From Sutcliffiella horikoshii (GTDB taxonomy: Bacteria; Bacillota; Bacilli; Bacillales; Bacillaceae_I): 64,000 bases of DNA. Position 1 is the stretch's first letter, and every line of letters begins with the position of its first letter. The stretch spans positions 264,666 to 328,665 of the forward strand of contig KV440964.1 in assembly GCA_001636495.1 (NCBI GenBank). Reading direction: 5' to 3'. The position numbers and the translations under genes were made by a program. This document shows positions 9,303-18,482 of the stretch, piece by piece. The notes below the pieces were generated by a model. That model saw only the letters and a list, made by a program, of their open reading frames with translations, did not search any database and was not told the origin of the DNA.

Positions 9303-9518
9303 GAGGACCTCTCTCTCGCAACTTCCGCCTTAGGGAGGTCTTCATCTGCTTTATGAAGACCTCTCCCTTTCAATTCCTGCCTCACTCAGGTCTTCATCCG
9401 CTCTATGAGGACCTCTCTTTCTCAATTTCTGCCTCACTCAGGTCTTCATCCGCTCTATGAAGACCTCTCCCTTTCAATTTCCGCCTCACTCAGGTCTTCA
9501 TCCGCTCTACGAAGACTC
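9303..9518. repeat. Tandem 52-bp repeat array with a hairpin in most units
   Basis: Four full units start at 9303, 9355, 9407 and 9459, then a fifth fragment at 9511; the units differ at few positions. Across unit boundaries the sequence AGGTCTTCAT-CCGCTCT-ATGAAGACCT forms a 10-bp palindrome with a 7-nt loop, perfect at the second-to-third... type junctions such as 9441-9467 and varied by single bases elsewhere (ATGAGGACCT, ACGAAGACT). It fills the space between the cshA terminator and uvsE. No open frame or direct-repeat/spacer pattern, so not CRISPR. Confidence 0.92.
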
Positions 9519-9554
9519 ATATACAACGGCAATCGTCTTATTCTTCCACTCAAC

Positions 9555-9602
9555 TAAAAAAAGCCCGAAAACCAACCATCATAGGTCAGTTTTCGAGCTT
9601 TT
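9555..9602 (-). terminator. Intrinsic terminator after cshA
   Basis: Minus-strand stem AGCTCGAAAAC / GTTTTCGGGCT, extended by an inner GACC/GGTT pairing, followed by TTTTTTT. Confidence 0.9.
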
Positions 9603-9609
9603 AAATCAA

Positions 9610-11118
9610 TTATACGCGTTCTTTACGGGAGGAGCGTTTGTAACCTTGGCGCTTCGCGTTAGCGTCTCTTGAACCAGAACCGCCGCCACGGTTGTCGGAG
9701 CGCTTGTTCCAGCCGCCTTTTCCGCCGCCACCTTGACTTTTTCCACCACTACGGTTACGGTCGCCGCCACGGCCACCACCACCGCCGCCTCTTCTTGAGT
9801 GCATAGGTGCTTCTTCAGAAAGACGGATTGGAGTTTCATCCGGCTCTTTTGTGAACAATTTCAAAGCTGCAGATACAAGTGTTACTGCATCGTGCTCTTC
9901 AAGTAGCTGTTCAGCTGCGTTACGGTAGAAACCAAGGTTTTGCGCTTCAACCGCTTGCGTTAGTTTTTCCATGGACATTTTTTGTTGGCCTTCTAGTGCT
10001 TCGTCTAGAGTTGGTGCCTTCAATTTATCCATTTTACGTTTTGTTACACGTTCTACATGGTGCAAGTAGCTAACTTCACGAGGGCTAACGAATGTGATCG
10101 CCAATCCGCTCTTACCAGCACGACCTGTACGTCCAATACGGTGAACATAGCTTTCAGGGTCTTGTGGGATGTCGAAGTTGTAAACATGTGTTACACCAGA
10201 GATGTCTAGTCCACGAGCTGCTACGTCTGTTGCAACAAGTACGTCGATGGAACCTTCTTTAAACTTACGTAGAACACTCATACGCTTCGCTTGGGAAAGG
10301 TCACCGTGGATTCCTTCTGCAGAGTATCCACGCACGTTCAATGCGTCAGATAGCTCATCAACACGGCGCTTTGTACGACCGAAGATGATAGCAAGCTCTG
10401 GAGACTGGATGTCAAGAAGACGAGTCAATGTGTCAAACTTCTTCTTTTCCGGAACTTCCACGTAGAATTGTTGGATGTTGGATATTGTTAGTTCTTTCGA
10501 TTGTACCTTTACACTTACAGGCTCGCTCATGAAACGCTCAGCGATTGCACGGATTGGTCCAGGCATTGTAGCAGAGAAAAGTAATGTTTGTTTCTTTTCT
10601 GGTGTTTCAGCAAGGATTTTTTCGATATCCTCGATGAATCCCATGTTCAACATTTCATCTGCCTCATCTAGAACAACCGTGTTCACATTTTGAAGACGAA
10701 GAGTCTTACGGTTGATATGGTCAAGTAAACGACCTGGAGTACCAACTACGATGTGAGGGTTCTTTTTCAATGAACGAATCTGTCTGCTGATGTCCTGGCC
10801 TCCGAATACGGAAAGAACACGAGCACGTTTATGGTAAGAAGCTTTATAAATTTCTTCAGCAACCTGGATAGCTAATTCACGAGTCGGAGCGATAACGATA
10901 CCTTGGATGGAATCGTTTTTCACATCAACATTTTCAAGTAAAGGAAGACCGAATGCAATCGTTTTACCTGTACCAGTCTGAGCCTGGCCGATTACGTCTT
11001 TCCCTGTTAATGCCACTGGAATCGTTTCTGATTGGATAGGGGTAGCTTCTTCAAACCCCATTTTGTCAATCGACTTCATGATATCTTCTGATAAACCTAA
11101 TTCTTTAAATAACGCCAA
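9610..11118 (-). CDS. cshA: DEAD-box RNA helicase CshA
   Basis: 502 residues starting at TTG 11118, 10 nt after AAAGGAG. All helicase motifs are visible: Q motif [10 protein letters not shown], Walker [21 protein letters not shown] in [19 protein letters not shown]. The C-terminus is a Gly/Arg/Asn-rich RNA-binding tail (from about residue 440). CshA family members act in RNA degradation, ribosome assembly and cold adaptation. A sigma-A promoter and a stable leader hairpin lie upstream. Confidence 0.96.
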   Translation of the reverse strand: MALFKELGLSEDIMKSIDKMGFEEATPIQSETIPVALTGKDVIGQAQTGTGKTIAFGLPLLENVDVKNDSIQGIVIAPTRELAIQVAEEIYKASYHKRARVLSVFGGQDISRQIRSLKKNPHIVVGTPGRLLDHINRKTLRLQNVNTVVLDEADEMLNMGFIEDIEKILAETPEKKQTLLFSATMPGPIRAIAERFMSEPVSVKVQSKELTISNIQQFYVEVPEKKKFDTLTRLLDIQSPELAIIFGRTKRRVDELSDALNVRGYSAEGIHGDLSQAKRMSVLRKFKEGSIDVLVATDVAARGLDISGVTHVYNFDIPQDPESYVHRIGRTGRAGKSGLAITFVSPREVSYLHHVERVTKRKMDKLKAPTLDEALEGQQKMSMEKLTQAVEAQNLGFYRNAAEQLLEEHDAVTLVSAALKLFTKEPDETPIRLSEEAPMHSRRGGGGGGRGGDRNRSGGKSQGGGGKGGWNKRSDNRGGGSGSRDANAKRQGYKRSSRKERV

Positions 11119-11153
11119 ATTATTCCTACTCCTTTATCTATACAAATTAATAA

Positions 11154-11183
11154 ATTAGGCACGCGTCTTGGCGCTTGCCTAAT
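11154..11183 (-). promoter_or_regulatory. Stem-loop in the cshA 5' leader
   Basis: ATTAGGCA (11154-11161) pairs perfectly with TGCCTAAT (11176-11183), with an additional inner GCG/CGC pairing. It lies about 35 nt upstream of the cshA start and downstream of the predicted transcription start. No U-run follows it, so it is not an obvious terminator. It may control stability or cold-dependent translation of this helicase mRNA (inference). Confidence 0.55.
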
Positions 11184-11218
11184 CTTTATAAGTAGACATA
11201 TTAAACACATTACCTGTT

Positions 11219-11247
11219 ATCATAACACTTTGGTTACTAAATAGCAA
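11219..11247 (-). promoter_or_regulatory. Sigma-A promoter of cshA
   Basis: Minus strand -35 TTGCTA (11247-11242), 17-nt spacer, -10 TATGAT (11224-11219). The leader would be about 95 nt long and include the stem-loop at 11154-11183. The remaining gap to murF (11248-11410) shows nothing further. Confidence 0.65.
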
Positions 11248-11410
11248 TAAAGGTTAATGCCAACTTATAGGAGGTTGCGCTTTCAACCGCGTTCCTCTGC
11301 CGAATAAATCGGGAAAATATTTTTCTCATTGTTCCAACTGAAACCATTGTTTCATGCACACTTCTAATTTTCTCCTATACGTGCTTTTGTATTCTTCCTA
11401 AAGAGGAAAA

Positions 11411-12772
11411 TCATTTGATTCCTTCTATCACTTCTTCCAGTTTCATCCCGCGTGAACCCTTTACCATTACCACATCACCGGACTTTAACAATGGCAGTAG
11501 TTCCCTTGTAAGCTCCTGCTTGTTCATGAACGGCTTTACATGGGATGGCTCCATGACTTCCTGCGCGCCTTTGGCAATTTCCATGCCGAGGGCACCGAAA
11601 GTGAAGACATAGTCCACATTTTTCCCTTGAACGTATTGCCCAATTTCATGGTGGAAGGACTTCTCCATGTCACCGAGTTCAAGCATATCGCCAAGCACGG
11701 CAATCTTTTTCCCGTAGCCGGACAGGCTTCCCAAAAGATCCAGTGCCGCACGCATAGAAGTCGGGCTTGCATTATAGGCATCGTTGATAACGGTCCAGCC
11801 GCCGGAGGTTTCTACCACTTCATTTCTCATACCGGTGATGGTCAAGTTCTCCAAGCCTTTTTTCCTGTTCTCTTCCGTTACCCCAAACAGCTCTCCGACT
11901 ATGATTGCAGCAAGGGCATTGGTCACGTTGTGGGCACCAAGTACCGGGATGAAATACTCTGTTTCTTCTATTATAAAATGAGTACCTTTCCCCTTAAGTG
12001 CAATGTCCTTTGCTTGGTATGCGTTTTTTTCTTTCAACCCGAATGGAATGACATTTGCATTGCCACCAACTCTGTCAGTCAGCAGCGGTTCATCTCCATT
12101 GATAATTAGCTTTCCATCCGGTTTCAGACCTGCCGCGATTTCGAGCTTCGCTTCCGCTATTCCCTCGCGTGAGCCAAGGTCCTGCATATGGGATTCCCCG
12201 ATGTTTGTGATAATGGCTGCGTCAGGCTTGGCGATAGTGGAAAGCAGTTCAATTTCCCCTCTACCGCTCATCCCCATCTCCAACACTGCCACTTCCGTAT
12301 CCTCTTTCATCGATAGGATGGTAAGTGGCAAACCGATATGGTTATTGTAGTTCCCTGCCGTCTTATGTACGCGGAAGGAAGTCTCCAAAACAGAAGTGAC
12401 CATATCCTTTGTCGTCGTCTTCCCATTGCTCCCGGTAATCCCAACTACCTTCATGCCGATTTCATTGCGATAGCTGCTTGCAAGGTACTGCAACGCCTCA
12501 ATTGTATCGTCAACAAATATAAGGTTCAAGTCTGCCGGTGGCTCAGGCTGATCTTTTTGCCAGAAGGAAGCAACTGCCCCTTTCTTCTCGATCGCGTCAC
12601 GAACAAATGCATGGCCGTTAAAATTCTCCCCGATTATCGGAATGTACAATTTGCCGCTCATGTCCTCGCGAGTGTCTTTGGACACACCCTCCACAACGAT
12701 GGCGCTGTATTCTGATGAGATTGGCTGTCCTTTTGCCATCTCTTGAATTTCTTTTAAGCTTCTCTTAATCAT
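11411..12772 (-). CDS. murF: UDP-MurNAc-tripeptide--D-alanyl-D-alanine ligase
   Basis: 453 residues. Cytoplasmic Mur ligase adding D-Ala-D-Ala to the UDP-MurNAc-tripeptide. P-loop GITGSNGKTTTKDM near residue 115, the HIGLPLTIL segment, the second-domain NDAYNASPTSM and the C-terminal GDVVMVKGSRGMKLEEV motif are all present. ATG 12772 is preceded by AAAGGAGG. It lies downstream of ddl, the enzyme that makes its dipeptide substrate, but a repeat element is inserted between them. Confidence 0.97.
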   Translation of the reverse strand: MIKRSLKEIQEMAKGQPISSEYSAIVVEGVSKDTREDMSGKLYIPIIGENFNGHAFVRDAIEKKGAVASFWQKDQPEPPADLNLIFVDDTIEALQYLASSYRNEIGMKVVGITGSNGKTTTKDMVTSVLETSFRVHKTAGNYNNHIGLPLTILSMKEDTEVAVLEMGMSGRGEIELLSTIAKPDAAIITNIGESHMQDLGSREGIAEAKLEIAAGLKPDGKLIINGDEPLLTDRVGGNANVIPFGLKEKNAYQAKDIALKGKGTHFIIEETEYFIPVLGAHNVTNALAAIIVGELFGVTEENRKKGLENLTITGMRNEVVETSGGWTVINDAYNASPTSMRAALDLLGSLSGYGKKIAVLGDMLELGDMEKSFHHEIGQYVQGKNVDYVFTFGALGMEIAKGAQEVMEPSHVKPFMNKQELTRELLPLLKSGDVVMVKGSRGMKLEEVIEGIK

Positions 12773-12892
12773 TTTCCACTTAGCCTCCTTTACTTTTTAC
12801 ACAGAGAAGGGGCTGACATCACTTGTTTATACTTCTCTCGTGATGACCCAACCCCTGTCTGTAGATTTGTATTGTGTTCCGTTAACTCCCTC

Positions 12893-13014
12893 GATTTCCG
12901 TTCCAGGTGTTCGATTTCCGCGGGACGGTGCTTGAGCCTCCTCACTTCGTTGCGGGGTCTCAAGCTACCGTTATCCCCCCGCTGGAGTCTCACACCTTGC
13001 ACTCCAATCTTCAG
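12893..13014 (-). repeat. Dispersed ~130-bp element, copy B (between ddl and murF)
   Basis: Contains GATTTCCGTTCCAGGTGTTC, GAGCCTCCTC, GGGGTCTCAAG and CTCCAATCTTCAG, in the same reverse orientation as copy A. The outer complementary arms are less complete than in copies E and F. It sits in a 257-bp gap inside what is otherwise a compact ddl-murF operon. Confidence 0.78.
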
Positions 13015-13029
13015 GGGAAATCTTTTTTA

Positions 13030-14100
13030 TTAGAATGTATGCTTAATCTTTTGTTTTTCTGCGTGACGTTCTTGGGCGTATCCAACCAGCTTTTCGATTA
13101 GTTCGGGATAGGATACATCAGTATGCTGCCATAATAATGGGAACATGCTGAACGGAGTAAATCCTGGCATCGTGTTCACTTCGTTGATGTATAGTTTACC
13201 CTCTTTTGTTAAAAAGAAATCCGCTCGCACTAGGCCTGCGCCATCAATTGCTTTAAAAGCAGTAATGGCCATTTCCTTTACTTGTTCATACACTTCATCA
13301 CTGATTTCAGCAGGAATGATCATGGCTGTATCGCCATCCTCATACTTTGCTTTGTAATCGTAGAATTCTTTCTTAGGAGCGATTTCCCCAATTACAGAGC
13401 ATTCCGGCTCGTCATTGCCAAGCACGCCGATTTCAATTTCACGGGCACCTTCCAAGCCTTGCTCGACGATGATTTTACGGTCATATTCAAACGCTTCACG
13501 GAATGCCGCTTCAAGTTCTTCGCGGTTTTTCGCTTTGCTGATTCCGACACTGGAACCTAGGTTTGCTGGCTTTACAAAGCAAGGGTAACCAAGCTCGGAT
13601 TCCACTTTTTCATATGTTGCATCTCCAGCCTTTTCCCATTCAGAACGAAGAAAGTGCGCATAGCCAACTTGTGGCAGTCCTGCTTGGTCGAAAAGGTTTT
13701 TCATGATAACTTTATCCATTCCTGCAGATGATGCCAATACACCGTTTCCTACATAAGGAAGGTTTAGAAGTTCTAACATCCCTTGAACTGTTCCATCTTC
13801 GCCATTCGGCCCATGAAGTAAAGGAAAAACAACGGTTGATGCATCTTGCCCCTCATCATCCGAAGTTAATGCAAGAGGTGCAATGGTCGTTCCGCCTTCT
13901 TCTAGTTTCAGCTGGTGTACGCTCTCAGCCGGTCCGTTCAACAGACCTCCGCGCTTCCACTCACCTGATTCCGTTATGTATAACGGATATACTTCGAATT
14001 TATCTGTGTCCAATGCCTTGGTTACAGCCAAAGCTGTTTGTAAGGAAACCTGATGTTCCGCGGATTTTCCGCCGTATAGTAAATGCAATTTCGTTTTCAT
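13030..14100 (-). CDS. ddl: D-alanine--D-alanine ligase
   Basis: 356 residues from ATG 14100, preceded by GAGGGGGAG; the open frame to 14160 lacks a ribosome site. ATP-grasp enzyme: N-terminal [24 protein letters not shown], the ATP-binding [19 protein letters not shown], and the metal-binding end [19 protein letters not shown]. It joins two D-alanines, acting between Alr and MurF, both in this window. Confidence 0.97.
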   Translation of the reverse strand: MKTKLHLLYGGKSAEHQVSLQTALAVTKALDTDKFEVYPLYITESGEWKRGGLLNGPAESVHQLKLEEGGTTIAPLALTSDDEGQDASTVVFPLLHGPNGEDGTVQGMLELLNLPYVGNGVLASSAGMDKVIMKNLFDQAGLPQVGYAHFLRSEWEKAGDATYEKVESELGYPCFVKPANLGSSVGISKAKNREELEAAFREAFEYDRKIIVEQGLEGAREIEIGVLGNDEPECSVIGEIAPKKEFYDYKAKYEDGDTAMIIPAEISDEVYEQVKEMAITAFKAIDGAGLVRADFFLTKEGKLYINEVNTMPGFTPFSMFPLLWQHTDVSYPELIEKLVGYAQERHAEKQKIKHTF

Positions 14101-14167
14101 TTTGTGCTCCCCCTCAAGAGATAATCTGTTTATATTATGTTCTTTAGCTTTTATCCTCAATTATTTC

Positions 14168-14176
14168 ATTATAGCA
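14168..14176 (-). promoter_or_regulatory. Extended -10 promoter for ddl
   Basis: Minus strand reads TGCTATAAT, a perfect extended -10 element, about 70 nt upstream of the ddl start. No good -35 was found at 17 nt. The stretch 14180-14365 shows nothing else. Confidence 0.5.
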
Positions 14177-14367
14177 CCTACATACAAGATTTCGAAACTT
14201 CTTCCTCCATTAAGTAGCTGAAATGAGAAAATCTTTTCCCATAATATATGATTGTCATTCCACCGAGGTGTAAGAGGCAAACCTAAAAGCCTAGATTATT
14301 TTCGACAAGATTCTTTCCGAGGAAATAAAATGCCGGCGACTCCTGTCATTATTTCCACATTATCCAT

Positions 14368-14397
14368 GAAAAAGGAGAGCGAGTGTTTCCGCTCTCC
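14368..14397 (-). terminator. Intrinsic terminator after the beta-propeller gene
   Basis: Minus-strand perfect stem GGAGAGCG / CGCTCTCC with an 8-nt loop, followed by TTTTT. Confidence 0.9.
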
Positions 14398-14404
14398 GTT
14401 CCAC

Positions 14405-16585
14405 CTACCATGTGATTTTTGTTGCTTTAATCTCCTTTGGTGTAACAGTATAAAGATGCTTATCGATATAAAGAATCCGTTGCACCATGTTCTCCCAGTC
14501 CTCGTATAAGGTGTTCTCCTGCTGATGCGTTATCTTCGTGTGCAGGGTAAAGCCTTTCTCCGGATCGACACCATATACCATTGCCCCTTCAAATGCCAGG
14601 CGATAGCTGCCGTCTTTCTGGTTTTCATTGTACATGGTGATAGGGAATGCAAAGATATCCTTTTCCTTGTTGAATAGAAGTGCTTTATGGTCATAGTTCA
14701 AAGGCGAGTGGGTGGATTGCCCACCGATGATTTCCGTATGTTTCTCCAACGGATTTGTCGGATCACTCACATCAAACAAGGAAATTTTCACGCCATTTGG
14801 TATCACCCTTGTTCCCCATTGGTCTTTTTCAAGTTTCGTATCGTATCCAAAACCGATTAGATGGTTCTCATCATACGGATGCAGGTAGTTGCTAAAGCCA
14901 GGAATTTTAAGTTCGCCAAGTACCTTAGGCTCATTCGGATTGCTCAAATCAAAGACGAACAATGGATCTACCTCTTTAAAAGTGACCACATATGCTTTAT
15001 CCTGCATGAACCGGACAGAATAGATGCGCTCTCCCCTCGCCAAATCTTCCACACTGCTGACCACATTCATGCCCCCATCTAAAATAAAGAGGTTGTTGCT
15101 CGATGGCGACTGGTCATCCCATGTCTGTCCTTTGGTAGCCGCCACACGGAAATAGCCTTTGTGCTCATCCATCGAGAATTGGTTTAACAGATAGCCGGGA
15201 ATGGAGCCATTGGCACGGAACTCCACGGACGTGCCTTCTACACCAAACTTGTAAAGCTCAGTACTTTCGTTGTTTGTCCAGTGTGGTCCATAGCTATAGT
15301 TAGGAACTGCTACATATAGACTTTCCTTGGACATGTAAATCTGGTTTCCACTTCCTACATACGTTGTAATGGATGCATCCTCTTGTGGCTGATTCAGGTC
15401 AAGTGAAGCAATCGTCATGAAATTATTTTCGTTTGAATCAGGGAAATAGCTGATTTCATTGTAAGGAACAGCTTCCAGTTCCACTTCCTCATCCCCGTTC
15501 ACTTGAGCTGTACGTGGACGCAAGTCTGCTTCAGGATGCTCTCCAAGAATCCAAAAGTCGGCATACTTGTTAGTGATCAAGTAAACATGGTTGTCTATCT
15601 TCCTGCTTGATACATAATTCCCTTCAAGCGTGATCGTCTTTTGGACCACAGGATTCGAGCGGTCGGAAATGTCATAAATGATAGCCCTTGTCGCTTCATG
15701 CATTGGCAGGATCATGTCATCTGCACTGCTCTGTTTGCTTCCATACATCATTTTCTCATTCCAATGGTTCCCTATCACCACCAGCTGGTCTCCATCCAGA
15801 AACAGTTGATTTGGGTAAAAATCTTTATAGCGAAGCTCGGAAACGACGGTTAAATCCTTAACTGGTTCAGCCTTGGTAATCTTAAGCTTCTGATCGGTAG
15901 CCTGATAGATAAAACTGCCATCGGTTTTGACGATATCCGCTTCATCCACCCCTTGGACCTGGACGTTGGTATCAGAGTGGCCGCCACCGCTTGACTCTGC
16001 CTCGCCCCCTGCCATATCTGCACTCGCTCCACCGTCACTGTCATCAGAGCTGGTGGTCGATTCCTCTCTTCCGAATCCGAAAAATGACTGGCTGCTTTTC
16101 TGTGCTGCTTCCATTTGTTCGAGTTGAGCGGTGAAAAGGTCATTTAGTTCCTTTTTAGAGGATACAGTAGGCAGTGCCGCCATTGCCCTAAACTGTATCT
16201 TTTTTTGCTCTCCAAGCTTCTTCCCATCCACTGATTCAATGTCTCCACTAATGTGAAGCTCAAATGGTCCTTTGCTTGGGTCGTATCCACCATTTGGAGG
16301 AGATACCGTCACATAATCATCTGATAACTCCAACTTAGCTTCAACTCTATCCCCATTTTTGTCTGTCACATAAATGGACTCACCTTGTTGGATGGTGTCT
16401 TTCTTGAACTCTTTGGTGAACGTCAGCATCCACGTTTTATTAGAAAGTACGGTTTGTGTATCTTTTGATGAGATTGATTGGCCAGTGCCATTCACGGCAA
16501 ATGGTTCCTTTGTTTGATAGACTACTGCAAAAATGATTGCCAGACCCACTATGAGGAATGAAAAGATTACCGCCCTTTTTTTCAT
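14405..16585 (-). CDS. Membrane-anchored extracellular beta-propeller domain protein
   Basis: 726 residues from ATG 16585 (GGGGGC ribosome site; the long open frame upstream is not coding). One N-terminal membrane helix (AVIFSFLIVGLAIIFAVVY), then an Ig-like segment (about 45-130), a low-complexity Ser/Gly/Asp linker (about 165-205), and a large domain matching the family called beta propeller domain (PF09826 by recollection): VQGVDEADIVKTDGSFIY, LYVAVPNYSY, and FDVSDPTNP- and FDLSNPNEPKVLG-type blade motifs. Function is unknown; the topology suggests an exported cell-surface protein. Monocistronic, with its own terminator. Confidence 0.82.
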   Translation of the reverse strand: MKKRAVIFSFLIVGLAIIFAVVYQTKEPFAVNGTGQSISSKDTQTVLSNKTWMLTFTKEFKKDTIQQGESIYVTDKNGDRVEAKLELSDDYVTVSPPNGGYDPSKGPFELHISGDIESVDGKKLGEQKKIQFRAMAALPTVSSKKELNDLFTAQLEQMEAAQKSSQSFFGFGREESTTSSDDSDGGASADMAGGEAESSGGGHSDTNVQVQGVDEADIVKTDGSFIYQATDQKLKITKAEPVKDLTVVSELRYKDFYPNQLFLDGDQLVVIGNHWNEKMMYGSKQSSADDMILPMHEATRAIIYDISDRSNPVVQKTITLEGNYVSSRKIDNHVYLITNKYADFWILGEHPEADLRPRTAQVNGDEEVELEAVPYNEISYFPDSNENNFMTIASLDLNQPQEDASITTYVGSGNQIYMSKESLYVAVPNYSYGPHWTNNESTELYKFGVEGTSVEFRANGSIPGYLLNQFSMDEHKGYFRVAATKGQTWDDQSPSSNNLFILDGGMNVVSSVEDLARGERIYSVRFMQDKAYVVTFKEVDPLFVFDLSNPNEPKVLGELKIPGFSNYLHPYDENHLIGFGYDTKLEKDQWGTRVIPNGVKISLFDVSDPTNPLEKHTEIIGGQSTHSPLNYDHKALLFNKEKDIFAFPITMYNENQKDGSYRLAFEGAMVYGVDPEKGFTLHTKITHQQENTLYEDWENMVQRILYIDKHLYTVTPKEIKATKITW

Positions 16586-16715
16586 ACAATTGCCCCCTTT
16601 TATACGGTTAGACGAGGGTGTTGTAAAAAAGTTACAACACAGGGAGGAATTGATTGGGATGACGGGAATAGGGATTTTGGCTAAGGGGGAATGGATTTTT
16701 GTAGAAAACAGGCAA

Positions 16716-16747
16716 AAATACTCCTGAAACGGTCTGTTTTCAGGAGT
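16716..16747. terminator. Hairpin upstream of the beta-propeller gene, possible terminator
   Basis: ACTCCTGAAAC and GTTTTCAGGAGT pair over 11 bp with a short loop. On the minus strand ATTTTTG follows. It could be a backup stop for the copper operon transcript. The surrounding 16586-16870 shows no gene. Confidence 0.45.
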
Positions 16748-16874
16748 GAAAAAAGGGTTCGGACATTTCATCCCTTGGACTCCCATCTCCACGAAAAATA
16801 GACATTATTAAGGAGCCGCAGTATCACCCAATACCCCACGCGCCGGTCTGCATCCCCCCCTTAAATTTGCGCAT

Positions 16875-16935
16875 AAAAAAGAACCCGAGAAATCAGCCAT
16901 CCATCCACTTGGATCAAACCGCTGCCTTCCCGAGT
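16875..16935 (-). terminator. Terminator of the copA operon
   Basis: Minus strand: ACTCGGGAA pairs with TTCTCGGGT over 9 bp (two G-T pairs) around a longer branched loop with GATCCAAGTGGATG. TCTTTTTTATG follows. Confidence 0.65.
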
Positions 16936-16960
16936 ACCACCTCAACAAATCGAATAGCCC

Positions 16961-17587
16961 CTATGCCATTACCTTCTCTCTCAACTCTTCCAATCCATAA
17001 CGCCCAACAAACTTAGCAAACTGCTCGCGCTTCTTGCCTTCTGCGGCATAGATGTCTATCAGTCTATCAATCATTCCATATAGTACGTCTTCCGGAAGGC
17101 CATCCGCAAACAGCTCACCAGTCCTGGCATCCAGCCCTTTCGCTTTTCCCCCGACATATAAATCGAAAAGTTCACCATGCTGTTTGATGACCCCGATATC
17201 ATTAACCAATGGCTCGCCGCAACCTACCGGGCAACCTGTGTAGGCTGGCTTTAAAGTGAACGGCACCGCTCGCCCTGCAATCCGACGGTTGATTTCTTTA
17301 GCAACGGGCATCCCCTCCTCGAGCTCCCCCTTACAAAAGTTGCAGGTGCGAAGGCTTTTGACAAAATTGCCGACAGGATAGCAGTGAAGACCGACGCTCG
17401 CAAAATCGGACTTCGCCTCCTCCACCATGTTCTCTGGAACATCTACATACAGTTGCTGAAAGGTGGTGACCTCCAGTTTCTGTTCTTCCCCCATATAGCG
17501 GGCAAGCATCAATAGCTGCTTGCCATTTAGCTTGGCACCAAAATCAATGCCGCCATTGACCGCTAGTTTCACCGTTTTTTCTCCCAT
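16961..17587 (-). CDS. Small siroheme/[4Fe-4S] nitrite-sulfite reductase-like protein
   Basis: 208 residues. An N-terminal ferredoxin-like half (NGGIDFGAKLNGKQL, residues 10-60) and a cluster-binding half with Cys82-x2-Cys85 (TCNFCKGE) and Cys119-x3-Cys123 (GCPVGCGEPL) resemble half of a nitrite/sulfite reductase (COG2221-like). Large enzymes use C-x5-C for the first pair, so the C-x2-C here marks a short subfamily. Substrate is unknown. ATG 17587 follows AAAGGGG and is 13 nt after the preceding stop, so it is the last gene of the copA operon. A link to copper-damaged Fe-S or siroheme chemistry is only inference. Confidence 0.7.
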   Translation of the reverse strand: MGEKTVKLAVNGGIDFGAKLNGKQLLMLARYMGEEQKLEVTTFQQLYVDVPENMVEEAKSDFASVGLHCYPVGNFVKSLRTCNFCKGELEEGMPVAKEINRRIAGRAVPFTLKPAYTGCPVGCGEPLVNDIGVIKQHGELFDLYVGGKAKGLDARTGELFADGLPEDVLYGMIDRLIDIYAAEGKKREQFAKFVGRYGLEELREKVMA

Positions 17588-17600
17588 ATTAAAATCCCCT

Positions 17601-18467
17601 TTATTCCGTGATTTCCAACACATACGGGAAGGCAAACACTTCTCCGTTCAATTTAAATTCAGCCCATAACTTATACATGCCCGGCTTACTGAAATGGGCT
17701 TCAAATACAGGTTCGGTCCCTTCGCGAGGATGTACATGGATGAACTCATCCAACCCTTCATCCACAACCACCACATGCCCTAAAGAACCAAGGTAATCTT
17801 CCGGCTCCGCACCCTCTATGTCAAAAGAGAGAACCACGCTATCTTTTACCGAAAAATTATCCACATCAAGTGTTACCGAATAACCACCCTGTTCCTTTGT
17901 CCATTGTGATTCAGGTTCCAGATGAACATGGGCATCTTCATGACCAGCATGCTCACCAACCATCACAGGATGTGGCTCATTCACATACTGCAACTCACTT
18001 GGCTTGATATCCACAAATGCCTGGTACATGCCATCCTCCAAATCAGCCGTCGCCTTAAAAACACCTGCCGACACTTTTTCCGGATGAAGATGCTGGAATA
18101 CTTCCAGATCCTCACTGATGACAATCAGGTGCATCAACTTCTCATGACTAACTTCAAGGTCATCCATTGGATTACCATCTAGATCGGTCAGAGTAATAGT
18201 CAACTCTTCTCCATCAAGCTGTACGTCTGCTTTCACTTCACTAGTTGTATCCCCTTGGTGGTCGCCATGGTCACCATGGCCATCCTCACCGTGGTCCTCT
18301 TCGTGTCCTTCATCTTCCCCATGTTCATCATGCGTACCCTCATTCTGATGCTCTCCGTGTCCTGCACCATCTTGTGCCTCATTTCCACCTGCATAAAACG
18401 AATAGACCGCATAGCCTCCGATGACTACCAACAAATAAATCAGTGCCGATCCAACCCACTTTTTCAT
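17601..18467 (-). CDS. His-rich membrane-anchored YtkA/FixH-like protein in the copper operon
   Basis: 288 residues. One N-terminal membrane helix (residues 4-25) is followed by a His/Asp/Glu/Gly-rich stretch with nine histidines between residues 37 and 70. Two repeated Ig-like YtkA/FixH-type domains follow, each with a matching motif: VFQHLHPEKVSAGVFKA and FIHVHPREGTEPVFEA. Both contain an H-x-HP pair suited to metal binding. The position directly after copA (15 nt) suggests extracytoplasmic copper binding or handover (inference). Ribosome site AAGGTGG. No catalytic residues recognised. Confidence 0.72.
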   Translation of the reverse strand: MKKWVGSALIYLLVVIGGYAVYSFYAGGNEAQDGAGHGEHQNEGTHDEHGEDEGHEEDHGEDGHGDHGDHQGDTTSEVKADVQLDGEELTITLTDLDGNPMDDLEVSHEKLMHLIVISEDLEVFQHLHPEKVSAGVFKATADLEDGMYQAFVDIKPSELQYVNEPHPVMVGEHAGHEDAHVHLEPESQWTKEQGGYSVTLDVDNFSVKDSVVLSFDIEGAEPEDYLGSLGHVVVVDEGLDEFIHVHPREGTEPVFEAHFSKPGMYKLWAEFKLNGEVFAFPYVLEITE

Positions 18468-18482
18468 CCTGTTCCCACCTTA

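Noticed and set aside
9303-9518. CRISPR array
   Set aside because: The whole 52-bp unit is repeated with no variable spacers, and there are no cas genes.
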